A stretch of DNA of 64,000 nt from Blastomussa wellsi (Eukaryota; Cnidaria; Anthozoa; Scleractinia; Plerogyridae): NCBI GenBank assembly GCA_947652115.1, contig OX393567.1:21207416-21271415 (forward strand), written 5' to 3'. Below the pieces are notes generated by a model that saw only the letters and a list, made by a program, of their open reading frames with translations, was not told the origin of the DNA and did no database searches. Positions within the stretch are counted from its first letter, which is position 1. The number at the start of each line of letters is the position of its first letter. A program made the position numbers and the translations under genes. Below, in pieces: positions 61,172 to 64,000 of this stretch.

Positions 61172-63708
61172 TCTTAAACAATCTTAAATTTACAACATAT
61201 GATCAACTAAAATGCTAAGAATGATATTCACAATTCACAATAATCCGTATCAATAAATAAAGATATTCCAAAAACTTCATTTTCGAAGGCTTTCATGTCT
61301 GTTAACCTTGGGTTTCATTAATTTATATTGTAAGGCTGTTGTGAATGGTGACAGCACAGGAATGTTGAAAGCCTTGAGGTCAATGAAAGAAACACTAGTG
61401 AAACTTAAGACAGCTTTCTCAAGAATTTATGGTAAGTAAAGTTTATAATGCTGCCCTATGTGCCACATATGCATGATGGGCAGTAAGTAAGTGAAGTTTG
61501 TAATATTCGTTATTAAAAACTATAGCTATTGTTTATTGCGTTTCCTGAGTTTTCATTGATTTAGAGGCAATGGTATATGAGCTCATACACCATTGACCTA
61601 CAAAATAATATGGTAGGTGTACGAGTAAAAGAATGCATTCTTTGCAATGTTTGTTCATTATATTTTCAGCGTTTTTAGTAAAATAATTATTCCACTTGTG
61701 CTTGTTGGATATAAGATGGTTATAACCAACTCGGCGCTTCAGCGCTACGCGCCTCGTTGCCTATATCTACCATCTCATATCCAACGAGAACTCGGAATAA
61801 TTGTTAAATGTTTAATATTCAATCGATGGCTAAGCATTCTGTTACTAACTAGCTGTGGTTTCCTAACATGAAGCAGCTAAAAGTATGATAAAATGGTCCC
61901 TTGCTGAGTGAAGAGAAGCCTGGAAGAACCTTCACCACTTGAGTGTATATATATTCTCAAACAGATCCTGCTCACAGACTGAATATTGTTGTTACTTGAT
62001 TAAATCATAGATGTTTGTGATCCTGATGAATTTTACCATAATCTGAGGCCGTTACTTGCTGGGTAAGTAGAGATAGCATTTTTTGAAAAGATCTAGTCTC
62101 TAATCTACAAATAACAACAGATATTTAAAGGGGCATTGTCATGCCATTTTAGATTATTATTGTACCCAAATTATGGCCAAGATCTCCATGATGGTTATTG
62201 TACCCAAATTATGGTCAAGATAACCATGATGGTTATTGTACCCAAATTATGGCCAAGATAACCATGATGATTATTGTACCCAAATTATGGCCAAGATAAC
62301 CATGATGGTTATTGTACCCAAATTACGGCGAAGATAACCATGATGGTTATTGTACCCAAATTATGGCCAAGATAACCATGATGGTTATTATACCCAAATT
62401 ATAGCCAGGATAACCATGATGGTTATTATACCCACATTATGGCCAAGATAACCATGATGCATATGGTTATTGTACCCAAATTATGGCCAAGATAACCTTG
62501 ATGGTTATTGTACACAAAAACCAAAAATAATGGTTTAGTTTTGTTACCTAAGGCTATATATTACTACATTGAAACCATTTACTGACATCTGTTGTTAAGG
62601 ATGGCGAGGGTGGAAGTGGAGTGTAAATTGAAAAAAATTGCCAATTTTTTCAAATTCTCATCTCCTGACAAAGCTGGAAACCAACTATTATGGTTTGCTC
62701 TTCCTGTAAATTTTCTTTTGATATCTTCTTCACAATTCTACTGGAGCAATTTTTTTACGAGTGAATCTATTAAGCAATGAATTTAGCACCGAATTGACCT
62801 GAACACTCCAAAATCACCATGACAATGCTCCTTCAAGCTATAACCATTACAGTGCTATGAACCTTACTGTTGTCATTTATAAGGAGTGGTTTTTATTTTT
62901 TGACGACTTTTTGTTACCTGTTTTGGCTTCCAATTCAATTGTCCTATCAAAATGTGACATCTTTTTGCTCGCTCATTGAAGTACCCTAGTCAGACAGGCC
63001 TTTGTTTTTGTTTACATGCAGGACATTTACTACATACATAGTTTTTCTAAATGGAAGAGATTGCTGTGAAACTGCTAAAGATAATTTTACAGGCTTCCAT
63101 TAACACAGCTTTCGGCAATGCAATAGACCTTTTATGCTTGGGTGTTTTTGTTGCCCAATTAATTGCAGACCATGTGACATTCCCTAGAGAATTGTTCTTT
63201 TATCCATCCAAAAATCATTTATTCAAATACATGTCAACTATTTGAAAATTTGAAAGCAAGAATCCTCAAGAGTATCATCACATGTCTGTAATGGGGCAAC
63301 AAACCGCCCATGCGAAAAAGGTCTATAAGATTTTACTTCACCATTTTGATGGCATCAAAAATGGTGGATATAAGGCATGGCTGATCAGGGATCTATTATA
63401 AAGTGAATTTGTGGTGAATTTGATGATTTAATATCTGCACCTTCGGCAGTTCCTGTGTTTTGATTGGCCATTATCAAGTAGAATTAAGCCAACAAAAAGT
63501 TGTCAAAAGGTCAAAATTTATATTTTTCTCAAGTGCCAGTGGTATAGTGTGTATGCTGATAGCTTTGTATGGTCTATTTACATTGAACGGATTTCTCCAA
63601 AAGAAAGCAAGTTAGAGTTATGAAGCTTTTGTCCTTTGTAGGTGGCATGGTAATCCAGCTCTGCCAGATGGACTTATCTACGAAGGTGTTAGTGAAACAC
63701 CATTACAA
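49887..63708 (+). CDS. IDO: Indoleamine 2,3-dioxygenase, first ten exons, truncated by the window end
   Basis: Haem enzyme family that opens the indole ring of tryptophan to N-formylkynurenine, the first step of the kynurenine pathway, in the cytosol. Exons: 49887-49970, 52290-52388, 53480-53599, 54919-54970, 55423-55489, 55847-55861 (15 nt), 57156-57255, 61335-61431, 62011-62062 and 63642-63708. All phases agree and 251 codons are present. Family segments are PEYFSPWEDVARDLPKLV, HLVLACISHSYVWCKGDSG (human LVLGCITMAYVWGKG), VLPKCLAVPWVAVAHHLDIP, and LRPLLAGWHGNPALPDGLIY (human GWKGNPQLSDGLVYEG). F163 and R224 match human F163 and R231, but P167 replaces human S167. The proximal haem histidine lies downstream of the window. 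The start MASVSPVPSPREFDV was chosen as the ATG closest to the family's N-terminus. Confidence 0.92.
50669..50796. mobile_element. Hairpin element with ACAATTATCC ends, copy 1
   Basis: ACAATTATCC at the left is mirrored by GGATAATTGT at the right. Inner GGCGAATATCGCCAACTCGG is a short direct repeat. A second copy lies at 51146-51255. In IDO intron 1. Confidence 0.6.
50950..51139 (-). mobile_element. tRNA-Gly-like SINE, minus orientation
   Basis: The minus strand begins with a tRNA-like head: TTTGGCGCAGTGGTGAGAGC (A box), GCCTTCCA, and CCCGGGTTCTATTCC (B box), resembling tRNA-Gly(UCC). It is followed by a tRNA-unrelated body. It sits between two hairpin copies in IDO intron 1. Confidence 0.7.
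51146..51255. mobile_element. Hairpin element with AATTATCC ends, copy 2
   Basis: AATTATCCTGCTCAATCCTG and TTCGCAGGATAATTGTT match the copy at 50669-50796, including GGCTAAGTATCAGGCA. Confidence 0.6.
52437..52625. mobile_element. MITE of the 'GGTTCCAGAAAATAT' family in IDO intron 2
   Basis: Ends with ATATTTTCTAGAACCACACA, complementary to the left end of the 41281 copy. Left end TGTGTTGTTCCATAAGATAT. Confidence 0.6.
52680..53370. mobile_element. Composite element with a small ORF and a nested hairpin in IDO intron 2
   Basis: The outer parts share TCTGATTGGTCA-type blocks and CATGTTTTATCAGAGTGTAA at the left with GTGTTTTATGACAGTATAAT at the right. 52788-53003 is a 71-codon ORF (MAANIFYEEIPDKILSQAAE, then a charged helix and one hydrophobic segment, MPVLLFLLVAYKIYII). 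53002-53185 is a clean 184-bp palindrome (AAGCAATAGACCACAAGTTT mirrored by AACTTGTGGTCTATTGCTT). Confidence 0.6.
53886..54186 (+). mobile_element. tRNA-Gln-like SINE, best full-length copy
   Basis: Head: GGTGGCCTAATGGTTAGTGT (A box), CTGGACTCTGGATTGGACAG, TCCGGATTCGAGCC (B box), close to tRNA-Gln(CUG). Body: TCTTCACCCAGGTGTATAAA, CTGGGGGTAACCCTGTGATT, GACTAGCATCCTATCC, and the 3' end GGCCTGATGGGCCACTAGAC followed by CTTTACTTTACC. About 300 bp; it is the reference for the other copies. In IDO intron 3. Confidence 0.85.
54250..54757. mobile_element. Foldback made of two inverted SINE copies (tRNA-headed)
   Basis: The right copy (54631-54757) has a tRNA-like head: CCATGGTAGTGTAGTGGTCA (A box at 54639-54649), ACTAGTAACC, and AGTTCAATTCC (B box at 54683-54693), then TCAAAATAGTTTTTCTTTCA. 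The left copy (54250-54352) is its reverse complement. The intervening arms (ATCTCACGTCGG at 54398 and CCGACGTGAGAT at 54572) are inverted too. A direct repeat of about 50 bp lies at 54195 and 54493. Confidence 0.75.
55500..57120. other. IDO introns 5-6, mostly unique AT-rich sequence
   Basis: Apart from the 15-nt exon at 55847-55861 I see no feature beyond short AT-rich runs. Confidence 0.5.
57930..58110. mobile_element. Palindromic element in IDO intron 7
   Basis: AGAATTAGTTTATGCTTAGT and TGCATATATTGAGTTATAG on the left are mirrored by CATAACTCGATATACACAAA and GCTAAAAGAATG on the right; AGAGTTGCTC / GAGCAACTCT near the centre. Confidence 0.6.
58475..58755. repeat. 'GTCATGGAA' dispersed repeat, fuller copy
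   Basis: AAAGTCATGGAATTTAAG, GGTCATGGAAAACTTGG and AAAAGGTCATGGAAAG occur within 280 bp and match 23745-23990. The right end reads CTCAAAAGAGTACGAACCCT. Confidence 0.6.
60098..60473. mobile_element. Palindrome with degenerate AAACCACT/AGTGGTTT repeats
   Basis: GGCATGTACAAAAACCC at the left is mirrored by GGGTCTTAGTACATGCC at the right. The arms contain several copies of AAACCACTGAAAC / GTTTCAGT and AGTGGTTTTGG. Confidence 0.6.
60777..61101 (+). repeat. Dispersed repeat, copy 2 (copy 1 at 46142-46401)
   Basis: Shares the blocks listed for copy 1, with about 65 bp extra around 60895-60940 and a duplicated GGTCTGTAC segment near the 3' end. Confidence 0.8.
61129..61171. repeat. (ATT)n microsatellite
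   Basis: About 14 uninterrupted ATT units directly after the dispersed repeat in IDO intron 7. Confidence 0.95.
61682..61803. mobile_element. Palindromic MITE, about 122 bp
   Basis: AATAATTATTCC and GTTGGATATAAGATGGT on the left are mirrored by ACCATCTCATATCCAAC and GGAATAATTGTT on the right; the loop contains AGCGCTACGCGCC. In IDO intron 8. Confidence 0.8.
62154..62520. repeat. 38-bp minisatellite, about 9.5 units
   Basis: Unit: GGTTATTGTACCCAAATTAT, then GGCCAAGATAACCATGAT. Units differ by a few substitutions; one has a 6-bp insertion (GCATAT). GGTTAT at the start and ATAACC near the end make each unit a small inverted repeat. In IDO intron 9. Confidence 0.9.
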
Positions 63709-63931
63709 GTTAGTTGTAATTTAGTATAATTAATTCATCTGCATGCTGGCCTGGTCAACATTATTCAATGCTATTCAAATAACTTCAAAGATAATGTTAG
63801 GCCAAAGTTTCTGTGTTGCTTTAATTGTAAAAAGACTGAGTTTCACTGGTACTTACAATCCTGGTATAAACTGCTCAGACATCCAAATTTTGCACTAATT
63901 TGGGTACCACAGCTCACGAGACAGAGAGCGA

Positions 63932-64000
63932 CAGAGAGTATTTCTACTCCCCCCCCTGGATAGGATGCTAGTCCATCGCAAGGTTACCACCAGCAGTAAA
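63932..64000 (-). mobile_element. tRNA-Gln-like SINE cut by the window end
   Basis: AGTATTTCTACTCCCCCC and GATGCTAGTCCATCGCAAGG are the 3' body in minus orientation; the head would lie beyond 64000. Confidence 0.7.

Larger units (their letters stand above)
57256..61334. other. IDO intron 7, 4.1 kb, repeat-rich
   Basis: Contains an inverted repeat at 57930-58110, the TCATGGAAAA repeat, a stretch at 59080-59470 matching the reverse complement of 46915-47300 (GACATCACATGAAAACCAAG type), a CACTAAAAC/GTTTTAGTG palindrome, a second copy of the 46142 repeat and an (ATT)n run. No coding sequence recognised. Confidence 0.55.

Noticed and set aside
62154..62520. CRISPR array
   Set aside because: Units are contiguous with no unique spacers, and the genome is eukaryotic.

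Overview
The window is eukaryotic nuclear DNA from an early-branching animal. It is AT-rich, its genes are split by GT-AG introns of 0.1-4 kb, and it is crowded with palindromic MITE-like elements and tRNA-derived SINEs. The protein set (cytoplasmic actin, RNase H2 subunit A, ANKS3, SLC36-type transporters, indoleamine 2,3-dioxygenase) and the repeat style suggest an anthozoan cnidarian, most likely a stony coral. That placement is inference; no organelle or rRNA marker is present.

Layout. 1-2.8 kb: a complete three-exon actin gene on the minus strand with CArG (SRF) boxes. 5.07-9.24 kb: a minus-strand helical-repeat gene of unknown name, head-to-head with RNASEH2A (9.54-14.66 kb, plus, eight exons, 300 aa). 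14.7-23.4 kb: no host gene; a 441-bp palindrome nested in a larger inverted-repeat element, the 3' tail of a non-LTR retrotransposon, and a 1567-bp unit repeated 3.13 times in tandem with no difference seen. 23.4-29.65 kb: a six-exon SLC36/AVT-like amino-acid transporter (minus, 548 aa), head-to-head with ANKS3 (30.12-32.74 kb, plus, two exons, 584 aa). 37.56-45.87 kb: a second six-exon transporter paralog (minus, 523 aa) with the same intron positions and phases. 49.89 kb to the window end: the first ten exons (251 codons) of an indoleamine 2,3-dioxygenase gene, including a 15-nt microexon; the haem-ligand half lies outside.

Introns and intergenic DNA hold at least ten copies of a tRNA-Gln-like SINE, two other tRNA-headed SINEs, many 100-450 bp hairpin elements, a 38-bp minisatellite and simple repeats. 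Three gene pairs are divergent (helical-repeat gene/RNASEH2A, transporter A/ANKS3, transporter B/IDO); the first two are separated by only about 300 and 470 bp and probably share promoters. The two transporters and IDO could all handle amino acids such as tryptophan, but a functional link is speculation. I found no clear new multi-gene system. The most unusual items are the homogeneous 1567-bp array with its repeated motif, the nested palindromes, the PIP-like motif in RNASEH2A, and proline at the usual Ser167 position of IDO.
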